A stretch of 64,000 nucleotides of DNA from Sulfuritalea sp. (GCA_022842325.1 JALHPU010000015.1:1-64000); one strand, 5' to 3'. Shown: positions 1-9,580, counted from the stretch's first letter. Made by a program: numbers and translations. The notes: generated from the letters alone by a model not told the origin.

Positions 1-2126
1 TGCTCATTACGCATTCGTCGTTCGAGCGGATCAAGCTCGGCGATGGGTTCATCGAGGATTTCATCCAGAAGCAAATCGATGAGATTGAGCAGGCCATTCG
101 TGACGCGAACCAGAATCGTGGCAACAGGATCGTCAAGGAGCTTGAGCGGGCGAAGAAGGTCTGGCTGGCGAGGCTGACAAAGCTTGCGGCCAGGGAGAAG
201 AAGGACGACGTGCTGACGTTCGACGAGCTGGGTATTGATTGGCTTTTCGTTGATGAGGCGCATCTGTTCAAGAACCTCTACCGCTTCACCAAGATGACGC
301 GCGTGGCGGGTTTGCCCAACAGCAACTCCGAGCGGGCCTTCGACATGTTTCTAAAGACGCGATGTGTCATGGCCAGGCATCAAGGCCGTGCCGGCGTAGC
401 GTTTGCCACTGGAACGCCCGTGTCTAACAGCATGGCGGAGATGTGGACGATGCAGCGGTATCTGCAACCCGATACGTTGTCGGCGTTCAGGCTTCAGCAG
501 TTCGATACCTGGGCAGGCAACTTCGGCGAGTCGGTGACCGCGCTGGAACTGGCGCCCGATGGCCGGGGTTACCGGATGCATACCCGCTTCGCGCGGTTCG
601 TCAATCTTCCAGAACTGATGTCCATGTTCGGGCAGGTGGCGGACATACGCACGGCGGAGATGTTGAAACTCCCGGTACCTCGCGCTTTGAAGGAGACGGC
701 CACGGCGAAGCCGACCCCGGAACTGAAAGCCTACGTCCAAACCCTCGTGGAGCGGTCGGAAGCGATCAGGAATGGAACGGTAACGCCTCAGCAGGACAAC
801 ATGCTGGCGGTGACGGGCGATGGTCGCAAGGCCGCGCTGGACATGCGGCTGATAGATCCGTTCGCCGAGGACTATGAGGGAAGCAAGACCAACCAGTGCG
901 CCGAGAAGGTCTTCGGGGTCTGGAAGGAAACCGCATCAACCAGAGGCACACAGATCGTATTTTGTGATTTGAGCACCCCTGTTGAAGATGGGCGATTCAG
1001 CGTCTACCAGGACCTGAGAAGGAAGCTCATCGAGATGGGAATGCCGGTTGCAGATATTGCCTTTATTCACGACTACGACAGTGACTCCCAAAAGGAGGAA
1101 CTGTTCAAGGCGGTGCGAGAGGGGCGTGTGCGCGTAGTACTGGGCAGCACACAAAAGATGGGGGTCGGCACCAATGTTCAAACCCGCCTTGCGGCGCTTC
1201 ATCATCTGGACGCCCCGTGGCGTCCATCCGACGTGGAACAGCGGGAAGGTCGCATCATTCGCCAGGGCAACCTGAACGAGGAAGTGCGTATCCATCGCTA
1301 CGTCACCGAAGGCTCTTTCGATGCGTACATATGGCAGACCCTTGAGACCAAGGCGCGTTTCATCGCCCAGGTCATGCAGGGGAACACCGGAATGCGCAGT
1401 GCGGAGGATGTGGAGCTGGCGGCGTTGTCATATGCCGAGGTGAAGGCACTGGCGTCGGGGAATCCCCTGGTGCTGGAAAAGGCGGGTGTGGATACCGAGC
1501 TTGCCAAGCTGTCGCTCCTGAAATCTCAATGGGAGCAGCAGCAATGGAGAAACAAGTCGGAGCTGGCCGCATTGCCCGGCCGCGTCGAGTGTATTCAGCA
1601 ACGGATCGCCGGCATGGAAGGCGATGTTGCCAACCGTCAGAACGTGACGGGAGACAGCTTCCGCATGCAGATTGACGGCACGTGGTATTCGGACCGTACC
1701 GAAGTCACTAGGCAACTGGTGCTGCGGTTCAGCGTCGTGAAGCCGGGCGACACCCGGGTGATCGGGCTGTTTGGCGGATTCCGGATGGCCATTCGCTCGC
1801 ATGTGAAACGTGACTTTGGCAAGCGTCTTGTGCTCCTCGGCAACGTGGAGCATGAGGCCGGGCATACGGACAACCCCAACGGGTTTATCCGTGTTCTCGA
1901 AAATCTGATGAACCGAATGGAAGAGCGGCTCGCAGAAGATAGCGACTACCTCGCCCGGACGGAGAAGCGGATGAGCGACCTGAAGGCTGAGATTGCAAAG
2001 CAGTTTGACAAGGCGGATCGGCTGGCATGGCTGGCCTGCCGTCAGAAAGAAATCGACGCCGCCCTGGATCTATCGAAGGGCGATACGTCGGCGGTGGAAG
2101 AGGAAGAAACCTCCGAAACCGTTTGA
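1..2126 (+). CDS. DEAD/SNF2-like helicase of the N12-class methylase-helicase type (5' partial)
   Basis: The reading frame is already open at base 3 and ends with TGA at 2124-2126, so only the last 707 or so residues of a much larger protein are seen. Directly visible are ITHSSFERI near the left edge, a DEAH box (LFVDEAHLFKNL, about 241-276), a GTPVSNS motif III region near 412, and a C-terminal helicase lobe with LGSTQKMGVGTN and a motif VI DVEQREGRIIRQGN (about 1230-1270). A charged helical tail follows. Proteins with this architecture (COG4646-like, N-terminal adenine methylase plus helicase) are known from plasmids and integrative conjugative elements. The methylase half would lie left of the window, so that part is inference. 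The context suggests the edge of a mobile element. Confidence 0.8.
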   Translation, partial: LITHSSFERIKLGDGFIEDFIQKQIDEIEQAIRDANQNRGNRIVKELERAKKVWLARLTKLAAREKKDDVLTFDELGIDWLFVDEAHLFKNLYRFTKMTRVAGLPNSNSERAFDMFLKTRCVMARHQGRAGVAFATGTPVSNSMAEMWTMQRYLQPDTLSAFRLQQFDTWAGNFGESVTALELAPDGRGYRMHTRFARFVNLPELMSMFGQVADIRTAEMLKLPVPRALKETATAKPTPELKAYVQTLVERSEAIRNGTVTPQQDNMLAVTGDGRKAALDMRLIDPFAEDYEGSKTNQCAEKVFGVWKETASTRGTQIVFCDLSTPVEDGRFSVYQDLRRKLIEMGMPVADIAFIHDYDSDSQKEELFKAVREGRVRVVLGSTQKMGVGTNVQTRLAALHHLDAPWRPSDVEQREGRIIRQGNLNEEVRIHRYVTEGSFDAYIWQTLETKARFIAQVMQGNTGMRSAEDVELAALSYAEVKALASGNPLVLEKAGVDTELAKLSLLKSQWEQQQWRNKSELAALPGRVECIQQRIAGMEGDVANRQNVTGDSFRMQIDGTWYSDRTEVTRQLVLRFSVVKPGDTRVIGLFGGFRMAIRSHVKRDFGKRLVLLGNVEHEAGHTDNPNGFIRVLENLMNRMEERLAEDSDYLARTEKRMSDLKAEIAKQFDKADRLAWLACRQKEIDAALDLSKGDTSAVEEEETSETV

Positions 2127-2132
2127 ATCACT

Positions 2133-2159
2133 CCTTGTGGGGCATCACGCCCCACAAGG
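2133..2159 (+). terminator. Strong hairpin after the helicase gene
   Basis: A perfect 10-bp inverted repeat (CCTTGTGGGG, 7-nt loop, CCCCACAAGG) starts 7 bases after the helicase stop codon. No T-run follows, so it is either a terminator without a clear U-tract or a transcript-stabilising hairpin. Confidence 0.5.
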
Positions 2160-2194
2160 GCGTGGTGCGCCATGATGTAACACTTCGCGCGTAG

Positions 2195-2330
2195 CCGGGT
2201 GTCGTGGTAGGCCACCGGTGGTTTCCTGGCAACTCAGTTTCGATGGCTCCTGTGCGGCAGCGAACTTGAAGGATTCAATTTCGGCTTTGTGCCCTTATGT
2301 AAAGCTTTGCATAAGTGCCCTTTGCTGCCT
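2195..2330. repeat. Degenerate repeat, copy A; resembles an unoccupied RIT target site
   Basis: Bases 2195-2310 align without gaps to 20915-21030 (88 of 116 bases identical by my count). The alignment runs up to the left end of the RIT element. From 2309 the sequence GCATAAGTGCCC plus TTGC instead matches the outer right end and right flank of that element (24221-24237). Copy A therefore looks like the repeat without the element. No coding capacity was recognised. The stretch 2127-2525 holds otherwise only the hairpin and a possible -10 (TATACT, 2511-2516) unusually close to the czcI start. Confidence 0.6.
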
Positions 2331-2525
2331 GATGAAATTTTCATAGGCAATGGCGGCTTACTCATCATAAAGCTGCCGACTACGGACCCCTGACGTCTGA
2401 GTGCTGCTCGGCCTGAACGGACGTTGGTGATCCGGGCTACCTCCGTCCGCAATGAATCAGTTATCGCCATGCAGCCGTCGCCGACATAAGGGCCATCCAG
2501 TCGATTGCTATATACTGCATCGCTC

Positions 2526-2870
2526 ATGAGACGCTTCTTCGCCATTCTTCTGCTGGTTCTGCTTCCGCTGAACGCCGCCTTCGCTGCGGCGGCCGGCTAT
2601 TGCCAGCATCAGAAGGAATCCCCGCAGGCGGCACATTTCGGACATCACACGCACCAGCACGATAGTTCGGCCGACAAGGCGGGCAACAACGGCGCTCAGA
2701 TCGATCCCGACTGCGGATTCTGCCACCTGTCGTTCTCGTCGTTTGTGCCGGCTTTGCCGCCGATGCTGGGCGATCACAGCCCGCCCCAGCTCGTCGCATC
2801 ACCTGTCGCGGAGTTCCGCTCCGCCACCGTCGATCCCTTCGACCGTCCGCCACTCGCCCGCCTCGCCTGA
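2526..2870 (+). CDS. czcI: CzcI-like small periplasmic metal-resistance protein
   Basis: A 114-residue protein with an N-terminal signal peptide (MRRFFAILLLVLLPLNAAFA) and a His-rich stretch around residues 40-50 (HFGHHTHQHD), followed by a short DCGFCH motif. Size, export signal and position directly upstream of czcC match the CzcI family, which in Cupriavidus is linked to expression of the czcCBA efflux operon. I chose the ATG at 2526 because it begins the signal peptide; a TTG at 2505 would only add seven residues. The His/Cys content suggests metal binding, but its role here is inferred from family and position. Confidence 0.75.
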   Translation: MRRFFAILLLVLLPLNAAFAAAAGYCQHQKESPQAAHFGHHTHQHDSSADKAGNNGAQIDPDCGFCHLSFSSFVPALPPMLGDHSPPQLVASPVAEFRSATVDPFDRPPLARLA

Positions 2871-2985
2871 TCCGGCGGGACGCGCTACATCTTTTCGTCC
2901 TTGACGGCTGACTGAGTCCGCACCAGCGGGCCGTCGGCTGCGTTCCGTCGGATTCTTCGCATGATTCAACTCGCTGAGGAATTCG

Positions 2986-4305
2986 ATGAAAAAGACACTA
3001 TTGCTATTGCTGGGGCTGCTTACCGCACTGCCCGCCGCCGCTCAAAACTCTCAGTATCCGGGCAACGTTGTCGCGACACCCGCGTCTGCCGGACTCGCCA
3101 CCCCGGCTGCTGATCTCCCTCTGACCCTGGAACACGCATGGCAACTTGCGGAACAGGCCAATCCCACGCTGAAGAGCGCCCAGGCCAACCTTGCTACCGC
3201 CGAAGGACAACTCGCCGACGCCCAGGGCCTGCTCTGGAACAATCCGCAGATCGCCGCCGAGCGCGTGCGGCACACGGTGCCCGATCCGGGGCTCGGTGAC
3301 CGGACGCAGCGCGAGTGGAGTGTGGGCCTGACGCAAGCGCTGGAGATCGCCGGACAGCAGGGTTATCGGCGAACGGCTGCGGAACAGGAACTAGCGGCGC
3401 TGCGCGAAACCATCGAGGAAGCCCGTCGGCAATTGCGCGCCGAGGTCGAGCAGAAGTTCGTCCGCGTGGTGAGCCTGCAACTGCGCGCCGAGATGGAAAC
3501 GGGCCTGGTCGATCTGATCAAGAACAACAGTGCGGTGACCCGCAAGCGCTTCGACGCGGGAGAAGACACCAAGCTCGACGCCAATTTTGCCGAAGTCGAA
3601 CTCGGGCGGGCGCGCAATCAGCTCGAGACTGTCAGCGAGCAACTGATTCAGGCCCGTGCCGATCTGGCCATGCTGCTACAACTGCCTGCAGAAACGCTGC
3701 CTGTCGTCAAAGGAGCGCTCGTCGCGAAACCGGAACTGCCTTATACCCTGGAACAGTTGCTGGCCGCGGCAGCGAGCCGAGCGCAGCTGCGCGCCCTCGA
3801 CTACCGTGAACAAGCGGCACGCAACCGGCTGGGCCTCGAACGTGCGGCGGTCTATCCCGACATCACTGTCGGTCTGAGTTCCGCTCGCGAAGGTCCCGGC
3901 GATGCTCGAGAAAAGCTCGTCGGGCTGAGCGTCTCCATTCCCTTGCCATTCTTCCGCCGCAACGCCGCTGGCATCGGCAAGGCGTCGGCCGAACTGACGC
4001 AGGCGGAGATCGAGAAACAGGCCGCTGGCCGTGACGTCCGCGCGCGCGTTCTGGCGCTGTGGCAAAAGCTCGACAGTTTGCGCCAACGGACTCAGCGGCT
4101 GGAACAGTCGGTGTTGCAGCGTCTCGAAGAAAACCAGCGCCTGTCCACCGCCGCCTATCGTGCCGGCGAGATCAGCTTGGTCCAGATGCTGCTCGCCACC
4201 CGGCAGGTGCTCGACACCCGCCGCGAGGTACTGGAGGCGATGACCGATTTCGCCCTGACCCGCAGCGACTTGGAACAGAGCGCCGGCTGGACGGGAACGA
4301 AATGA
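2986..4305 (+). CDS. czcC: CzcC-type outer-membrane factor of heavy-metal RND efflux
   Basis: A 439-residue TolC-family protein. It starts with a signal peptide (MKKTLLLLLGLLTALPAAAQ) and has long Ala/Gln/Glu-rich helices typical of outer-membrane efflux proteins, including LEHAWQLAEQANPTLKSAQA in the first repeat and a second repeat from about residue 270. It would form the trimeric outer-membrane channel of the CzcCBA complex that expels Zn, Co and Cd. Its stop overlaps an upstream possible ATG of czcB, and czcI precedes it by 115 bases, so these genes form one operon. Length is normal for the family. Confidence 0.88.
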   Translation: MKKTLLLLLGLLTALPAAAQNSQYPGNVVATPASAGLATPAADLPLTLEHAWQLAEQANPTLKSAQANLATAEGQLADAQGLLWNNPQIAAERVRHTVPDPGLGDRTQREWSVGLTQALEIAGQQGYRRTAAEQELAALRETIEEARRQLRAEVEQKFVRVVSLQLRAEMETGLVDLIKNNSAVTRKRFDAGEDTKLDANFAEVELGRARNQLETVSEQLIQARADLAMLLQLPAETLPVVKGALVAKPELPYTLEQLLAAAASRAQLRALDYREQAARNRLGLERAAVYPDITVGLSSAREGPGDAREKLVGLSVSIPLPFFRRNAAGIGKASAELTQAEIEKQAAGRDVRARVLALWQKLDSLRQRTQRLEQSVLQRLEENQRLSTAAYRAGEISLVQMLLATRQVLDTRREVLEAMTDFALTRSDLEQSAGWTGTK

Positions 4306-4346
4306 TGAGCGGCTACCTGAAGAACACACGTATTGGAAAAGAACTC

Positions 4347-5603
4347 ATGAAGACATCAAGAACGGAACTGGGCATCGTGCTGGCGATCGCCATGGCGAGC
4401 ATTTCCCTGGCCGGCTGCGGCAAACCCGAACCATCGCCGACGGCGGCCGCGCAGCCGGCTGCCGCGAAACCCGCTGCAGCCGCCGACAAAGCGCACGAGA
4501 AGCCTGGTGAGCACAAGGAAGGCGAGGCCGGACACGGTGAGGAGGAGTCATTGAAGCTCAGCGCCGAGGCGATCGAAGCCGCCGGGATCAAGGTCGAAGA
4601 ACTCGCGGCGCAGGAAATCAGTGAGCAGTTGACGGTCACCGCCACCATCCGCCCCAACCAGGATCGCATCACCCATGTCTCACCGCGGGTGCCGGGACGC
4701 ATCGTCAAGGTCCACGTCAATCTCGGCGATCGGGTGAAGGCCGGACAGGCGCTGGCCGTGCTCGACAGCCTTGATGTGGGCGAAGCGCACTCCAGCTATC
4801 TCCAGGCGAAGACCCAGCTCGCGGTGGCCAAGGCCGACTTCGAGCGTGCCGAAAAACTCCACGGCGACCAGATCATCGCCCAGAAGGACCATTTGCGCGC
4901 CCACGCCGAGTACGAGAAGGCCAAGGCATCGTTCGCCGCCGCCGGCGACAAGCTGCGCATGCTTGGGGTGGGGACAACGCCAGCCGACGATGGCCGAGCC
5001 GTTTCGACTTTCCCGCTGACCACGCCGTTTGCCGGCACGGTAATCGAGAAGCACGCCATCCTCGGCGAGCTGGCGCAACCCGACAAGCAGATGTTCACCG
5101 TGGCCGACCTCTCGAAACTGTGGATCGAGGCCAACCTGTTCGAGAAGGATCTCGGCCGGGTCAAGACCGGCGCGGAAGCGATGGTCACTGTCGATGCCTA
5201 TCCCGGCGAATCCTTCCAGGGCACGCTCACCTACATTGCGGCGGTCGTGGACAAGGAGTCGCGCACGGTCCAGGCCCGGGTCGAGGTCGCCAATCCGGGC
5301 GGACGGCTCAAACCCGAGATGTTCGCCACCGCAGCTATCCGTACCAGCGGAACGGTCGGCGTCGCGGGCAAAGCCAAGGCGTTGTTGCTGCCGCAGGAAG
5401 CCGTGGTGCTGATGCAGGGCCAACCGACGGCCTTCGTCGAGGAACACGGCGGCTTCGAGCCGCGTGCTGTCGAGCTGGGAGAAAAACTGCGTGACCGGGT
5501 CGTGATCAAAAACGGATTGCAGGCCGGCGAGCGGGTGGTGACTGCCGGAACGTATGCGCTCAAGGCGCGCCTGCTCAAGTCGCAAATCGGCGATTCGCAC
5601 TGA
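4347..5603 (+). CDS. czcB: CzcB-type periplasmic adaptor lipoprotein
   Basis: A 418-residue membrane-fusion protein. The start at 4347 has GGAAAAG just upstream and gives a clean lipoprotein signal (ISLAGC, Cys24). An in-frame ATG at 4302 overlapping the czcC stop is an alternative. After the lipid anchor comes a His/Glu-rich linker (HEKPGEHKEGEAGHGEEES), then biotinyl-lipoyl and hairpin segments (GRIVKVHVNLGDRVKAGQ) and the beta-barrel domain. It would bridge CzcA in the inner membrane and CzcC in the outer membrane; the His-rich linker may bind metal. Ten bases separate it from czcA. Confidence 0.88.
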   Translation: MKTSRTELGIVLAIAMASISLAGCGKPEPSPTAAAQPAAAKPAAAADKAHEKPGEHKEGEAGHGEEESLKLSAEAIEAAGIKVEELAAQEISEQLTVTATIRPNQDRITHVSPRVPGRIVKVHVNLGDRVKAGQALAVLDSLDVGEAHSSYLQAKTQLAVAKADFERAEKLHGDQIIAQKDHLRAHAEYEKAKASFAAAGDKLRMLGVGTTPADDGRAVSTFPLTTPFAGTVIEKHAILGELAQPDKQMFTVADLSKLWIEANLFEKDLGRVKTGAEAMVTVDAYPGESFQGTLTYIAAVVDKESRTVQARVEVANPGGRLKPEMFATAAIRTSGTVGVAGKAKALLLPQEAVVLMQGQPTAFVEEHGGFEPRAVELGEKLRDRVVIKNGLQAGERVVTAGTYALKARLLKSQIGDSH

Positions 5604-5612
5604 GGACCGGCC

Positions 5613-8600
5613 ATGCTCAATTCAATTGTCGATCTCTCGCTGCGCTACAAGGTCCTGGTCCTGGTCGGATTCCTGCTCGTCGTGGTGTTCGGTGTGCAAG
5701 CCTTCCGCGCCGTGCCGGTGGACGCCTTTCCGGATGTGACGCCGATTCAGGTCAATGTCTACACCGAGTCGCCCGGCCTCGCCGCCGAGGATGTAGAGAA
5801 GCTGCTCACCTTCCCGATGGAAACGGCCATGGCCGGCTTGCCCGGCGTGGAAGAAATCCGTTCCGTGTCGCTCTTCGGGCTGTCCTTCGTCAGCGTCTAT
5901 TTCAAGGACGACGTCGACATCTACTTTGCCCGTCGCCTGGTCGGCGAGAAGATGCTCGAAGCCAAGACGCGCATGCCAGAAGGCTATGGCGAGCCAACGC
6001 TGGGGCCGAACTCTTCCGGGCTCGGTCAGGTGTTCTGGTACACGGTCGAATCGGCCGACCAGAAGCTCTCGGCCATGGACCTGCGCACCTTGCAGGACTG
6101 GAACGTGCGCCTGTTGCTGCGTACCGCGGCGGGCGTCGACGACGTCACCTCCTGGGGCGGCGACGAGAAGCAGTTCCAGGTGCTGATCCAGCCGCACAAA
6201 CTGATCAAGTACGGGCTGACCTTCAAAGCAGTTATCGAGGCGCTGGCCGCCAACAATCGCCAGGTCGGCGGGCAGTACGTGAACCTCGGCCGCGAGCAGT
6301 ACCTGGTGCGCGGGCTGGGACTGGTCACCGGCACGCGCGACATCGGCAATGTGGTGATCACGCAACGCGAAGGCTCGCCGATCTACGTCCGCGACGTGGC
6401 CGAGGTGAAGGAAGCGCCCGGCCTGCGTTTTGGTGCGGTGACACGGGACGGCAAAGAAGTCGCGCTAGGCATGGCGCTGGCACGCATCAACGAGAATGCC
6501 AAGAACGTCGTCGATGCGGTCAAGGCAAAGCTCAAGCTGGCGCAGCAGGCATTGCCCAAGGGCGCCTCCATCATCCCAGTGTACGACCGCACGGAACTCG
6601 TCGACAAGGCGCTCGCGACGGCCGAAAGCGCGCTGCTCGAAGGCTCGATCCTGGTCGCCGTCGTCCTCTTCCTGTTTCTTGGCGAAATCCGCTCCGCCAT
6701 CGTCGTAGTCGTCACGTTGCCGCTCGCGATGCTCATTGCCTTCATCCTCATGCAATACGTCGGTATGTCGGCCAACCTGATGTCGCTGGCCGGGCTGGCC
6801 ATCGGTATCGGCATGATGGTGGATGGCGCGGTGGTGATGGTGGAGAACAGCTTCCGCCTGCTCTCGCATCAGGCCGGCAAGACGGTGAACCGCACCCACG
6901 TCATCCTGGAAGCGGCGCGCGAGGTGATCAACCCGATCGCCTTTGCCATCCTCATCATCATCGTGGTGTTCCTGCCGCTGTTCTCGCTGACCGGGCTGGA
7001 GGGCAAGCTATTCAAGCCGATGGCGCTGACGATTACCTTTGCCATGGTCGGCTCGCTGATCCTGACCATGACGCTGGTGCCGGTGCTCGCGGCGCTGATC
7101 TTGAAGCCCATGGAAGAGAAGGACACCTTCCTTGTGCGCTGGGCCAAGCAGCTCTATCTGCCGCGCCTTGACTGGGCGCTCGACAACAAGCGCAAGGTCA
7201 TCGGTGGGGCGCTTGTACTTCTGGTTGCGTCGCTTGCGGTGTTTCCGTTTCTGGGCAAGGAGTTCATGCCCAGCCTGCAGGAAGGCTCGATCATGTTTCG
7301 CGTGACCGGCATTCCGTCTACTTCGCTGGACGAAAGCATTGCGGTGTCAAAGCGCTTCGACGCCATGCTGAAGCAGAACTTTCCGCAGGTGAAGTCGACG
7401 CTCGCCACCATCGGCCGCGCCGAAAAGGGCGAGACCGCCGATGTCAATTACATGGAGATTCTGATCGAGGTCAAGCCGGAGAACGAGTGGCCGAAGAAGA
7501 TCAGCATGCCCGAGCTCTCGGGGGAGATGCAGGAGTTCATGGAAAAAGCGATGCCCACGGTGGTGCTGGCTGCCACGCAGCCGATCCAGATGCGCGTCGA
7601 AGAGCTGATCTCCGGCGTGCGCGCCACCCTGGCACTGAAGATCTATGGCGAAGACCTGACCACGCTCGACCGCCTGGCCGGCGAAGCGAAGGCCGTGCTC
7701 GACAAGGTGCCCGGCGTCGCCGACCTCGCGCTGGAAGCGAACAAGGGCAAACCGCAACTGGTGATCAAGGTCAATCGTGACGAGGCGGCGCGCTATGGCA
7801 TCAACGCCGACGAGATTCTCGAGGTGGTCCAGGCCGGAATCGGCGGCAAGAGCGTCAGCACGGTGATCGACGGGGTCAAGCGCTTCGATATCCAGGTGCG
7901 GCTCGACGCGGCCTTCCGCGACAGCCCGCAGGCGATCAGCGACATTCCGATTCGCACCCAGTCCGGCGCGCTGGTGCCGCTGTCGCGGGTCGCTACGGTG
8001 GAGACCGACGAGGGCTATTCCTTCGTGCGCCGCGAGCAGTTGCAGCGTTATGCCGTGCTGCAACTGGACGTGAAAGGCCGCGACGTGGATGGTTTCGTCA
8101 AGGAAGCCGATGCCAGAATCCGTAGCCAAATGAAACTGCCCGAAGGCTATTGGATCGAGTGGGGCGGTGCCTTCGAGAACCAGCAACGGGCTATGGCCCG
8201 GCTCGCCGTCATCGTGCCGCTCACCATCGGCCTGATCTTCATCCTGCTCTACACCGCCTTCAATTCGCTGAGCCACGCCACGTTAATCATCGCCAACGTG
8301 CCTTTCGCCGTGATCGGTGGCGTCTTCGGCCTGGCGATTACCGGGCAGTACGTGTCGGTGCCCTCGGCCATCGGCTTCATCGCCGTGTTCGGCGTCGCCA
8401 TGCTCAACGGCATCGTCTTGGTGTCCTTTCTGAATGATCGGCGGCGACAGGGATTCAGCATCCGCGAGGCGGTGCGCGAAGGGGCGGCGCTGCGGCTGCG
8501 GCCGGTGCTGATGACGGCCTCGGTGGCGATTTTGGGCCTGATCCCGATGCTGCTGTCGCAGGGCGTCGGGGCGGAGACGCAACGGCCGTTGGCGACGGTC

Positions 8601-8705
8601 GTCGTCGGGGGCTTGTTCACTTCAACGGCACTGACCCTTCTTCTCCTGCCGCTCATGTACGAGTGGCTGGAAATTCGCAGGGAACGCAAGGCGGCATCGG
8701 CATGA
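5613..8705 (+). CDS. czcA: CzcA-type heavy-metal RND proton antiporter
   Basis: A 1030-residue RND pump of the heavy-metal (HME) family: one N-terminal membrane helix, a large periplasmic loop, six helices, and a repeat of that plan. The TM4 signature GIGMMVDGAVVMVEN contains the Asp and Glu needed for proton coupling. At the site matching E. coli CusA Met672 the sequence reads MRVEELISGV and the other two CusA methionine positions are not Met, so a divalent substrate (Zn, Cd, Co) is more likely than Cu(I). It follows czcB by 10 bases. Substrate is inferred from family and neighbours. Confidence 0.9.
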   Translation: MLNSIVDLSLRYKVLVLVGFLLVVVFGVQAFRAVPVDAFPDVTPIQVNVYTESPGLAAEDVEKLLTFPMETAMAGLPGVEEIRSVSLFGLSFVSVYFKDDVDIYFARRLVGEKMLEAKTRMPEGYGEPTLGPNSSGLGQVFWYTVESADQKLSAMDLRTLQDWNVRLLLRTAAGVDDVTSWGGDEKQFQVLIQPHKLIKYGLTFKAVIEALAANNRQVGGQYVNLGREQYLVRGLGLVTGTRDIGNVVITQREGSPIYVRDVAEVKEAPGLRFGAVTRDGKEVALGMALARINENAKNVVDAVKAKLKLAQQALPKGASIIPVYDRTELVDKALATAESALLEGSILVAVVLFLFLGEIRSAIVVVVTLPLAMLIAFILMQYVGMSANLMSLAGLAIGIGMMVDGAVVMVENSFRLLSHQAGKTVNRTHVILEAAREVINPIAFAILIIIVVFLPLFSLTGLEGKLFKPMALTITFAMVGSLILTMTLVPVLAALILKPMEEKDTFLVRWAKQLYLPRLDWALDNKRKVIGGALVLLVASLAVFPFLGKEFMPSLQEGSIMFRVTGIPSTSLDESIAVSKRFDAMLKQNFPQVKSTLATIGRAEKGETADVNYMEILIEVKPENEWPKKISMPELSGEMQEFMEKAMPTVVLAATQPIQMRVEELISGVRATLALKIYGEDLTTLDRLAGEAKAVLDKVPGVADLALEANKGKPQLVIKVNRDEAARYGINADEILEVVQAGIGGKSVSTVIDGVKRFDIQVRLDAAFRDSPQAISDIPIRTQSGALVPLSRVATVETDEGYSFVRREQLQRYAVLQLDVKGRDVDGFVKEADARIRSQMKLPEGYWIEWGGAFENQQRAMARLAVIVPLTIGLIFILLYTAFNSLSHATLIIANVPFAVIGGVFGLAITGQYVSVPSAIGFIAVFGVAMLNGIVLVSFLNDRRRQGFSIREAVREGAALRLRPVLMTASVAILGLIPMLLSQGVGAETQRPLATVVVGGLFTSTALTLLLLPLMYEWLEIRRERKAASA

Positions 8706-8730
8706 TCAAGGCGAAAAGAAAGGGGGAATC

Positions 8731-9162
8731 ATGAAAGCAAGGACAGCAGTATCGGCTTGTCTGGCAATCCTCGTGCTGACCGCTTGTGCCGGACATTCGC
8801 ACAGCCTGGTTCGGGAGGAAAGCGACCGGGACATCACGACCGGCATGTTCCGTCACGAAGGGCCAGAGGGATCGTCGATGGCACTGGAATTTCGCGGGAT
8901 ACGTTTCGAGGCGCGTGGCTTCGCCATCGAGCGCAATCAGAACCTGGCGGAGTTGAAGCGACGTTACGGGATCGACCGCAAGCATTGGGACCGGATTTTT
9001 TCAGGCATGGATACGGACCACTACGTGTATGCGGCCCAACCCGAGTTACACGCCGGCAATGGCGCGACGCTACGGTGCTCGGCCATCTGGCGGTCCGGTG
9101 GATCCCCTGCCGGGGAGTGCGTCACCACCGACGGGTTGCACGTCAATTTCCGCTTCGAGTGA
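8731..9162 (+). CDS. Putative small lipoprotein linked to czc
   Basis: A 143-residue protein with a lipoprotein signal ending LTAC (Cys19) followed by GHSHS. The rest is soluble, with charged segments and two Cys residues in the C-terminal part (LRCSAIW, GECVTT). A GGGGGA ribosome site precedes the ATG. I do not recognise the family. It lies 25 bases after czcA and 39 bases before a PII-like gene, so it probably belongs to the czc operon and sits in the periplasm. A short trace of a related gene end (FE plus stop, then similar bases) is seen before the second PII-like gene at 14642. Confidence 0.6.
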   Translation: MKARTAVSACLAILVLTACAGHSHSLVREESDRDITTGMFRHEGPEGSSMALEFRGIRFEARGFAIERNQNLAELKRRYGIDRKHWDRIFSGMDTDHYVYAAQPELHAGNGATLRCSAIWRSGGSPAGECVTTDGLHVNFRFE

Positions 9163-9201
9163 CCCGAAATCGGCCCACGAAATGAACGAAGGAGAACCGA
9201 C

Positions 9202-9525
9202 ATGAAAGTGATCAAGGCATTCATCCACCAGCACCGCGCCGCCGATGTGATCCAGGCGCTCAAGGCAGCCGGTGGCGTCAGCAATCTGTTCGTCACCACC
9301 GGCCAGGGCATGCTCGTGGCCATCGACGCCGGCGAGCAGCACTACTCGATGGATCTCGGCGACACCGTGATCCGGGAGTGCAAACTGGAGTTGCTATGCG
9401 AGGACGAGCAGGTCGATGCATTGGTGGCGGTCGTCCGCCAGCACGCGCGAACCGGGAAACCGGAAGCGGGATGGGTTTACGTGACCGATGTCATTCAGGC
9501 TATTCCGATCGGCACTAGTGAGTAG
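9202..9525 (+). CDS. PII-like signalling protein associated with metal efflux (copy 1)
   Basis: A 107-residue protein with the ferredoxin-like PII fold pattern (MKVIKAFIHQHRAADVIQAL at the N-terminus; CKLELLCEDEQVDALVAVV in the middle). The T-loop is shortened and carries no uridylylation Tyr-containing YRGAEY motif. The B-loop reads TGKPEAGWVYV where GlnB has TG-GDGK-IFV, so classical ATP/2-oxoglutarate sensing is unlikely. A divergent PII group (PII-NG) is known next to metal efflux pumps, and this gene fits it. A trimeric cytoplasmic regulator or sensor of the pump is the likely role. The leader GAACGAAGGAGAA is repeated before the paralogue at 14642. Confidence 0.75.
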   Translation: MKVIKAFIHQHRAADVIQALKAAGGVSNLFVTTGQGMLVAIDAGEQHYSMDLGDTVIRECKLELLCEDEQVDALVAVVRQHARTGKPEAGWVYVTDVIQAIPIGTSE

Positions 9526-9580
9526 CCCGTCCGGAATGGTAAAGCCGACTGCTGTAGCGAAGACTCGATCACGGTAATCA

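Noticed and set aside
351-740. Minus-strand frame opposite the helicase
   Set aside because: It lies entirely within the conserved helicase coding region and has no protein-like features; GC-rich DNA gives many such shadow frames.
2501-2526. Leaderless promoter of czcI
   Set aside because: TATACT at 2511-2516 is a good -10 by sequence but no matching -35 was found, and a start only 10 bases away would be unusual.
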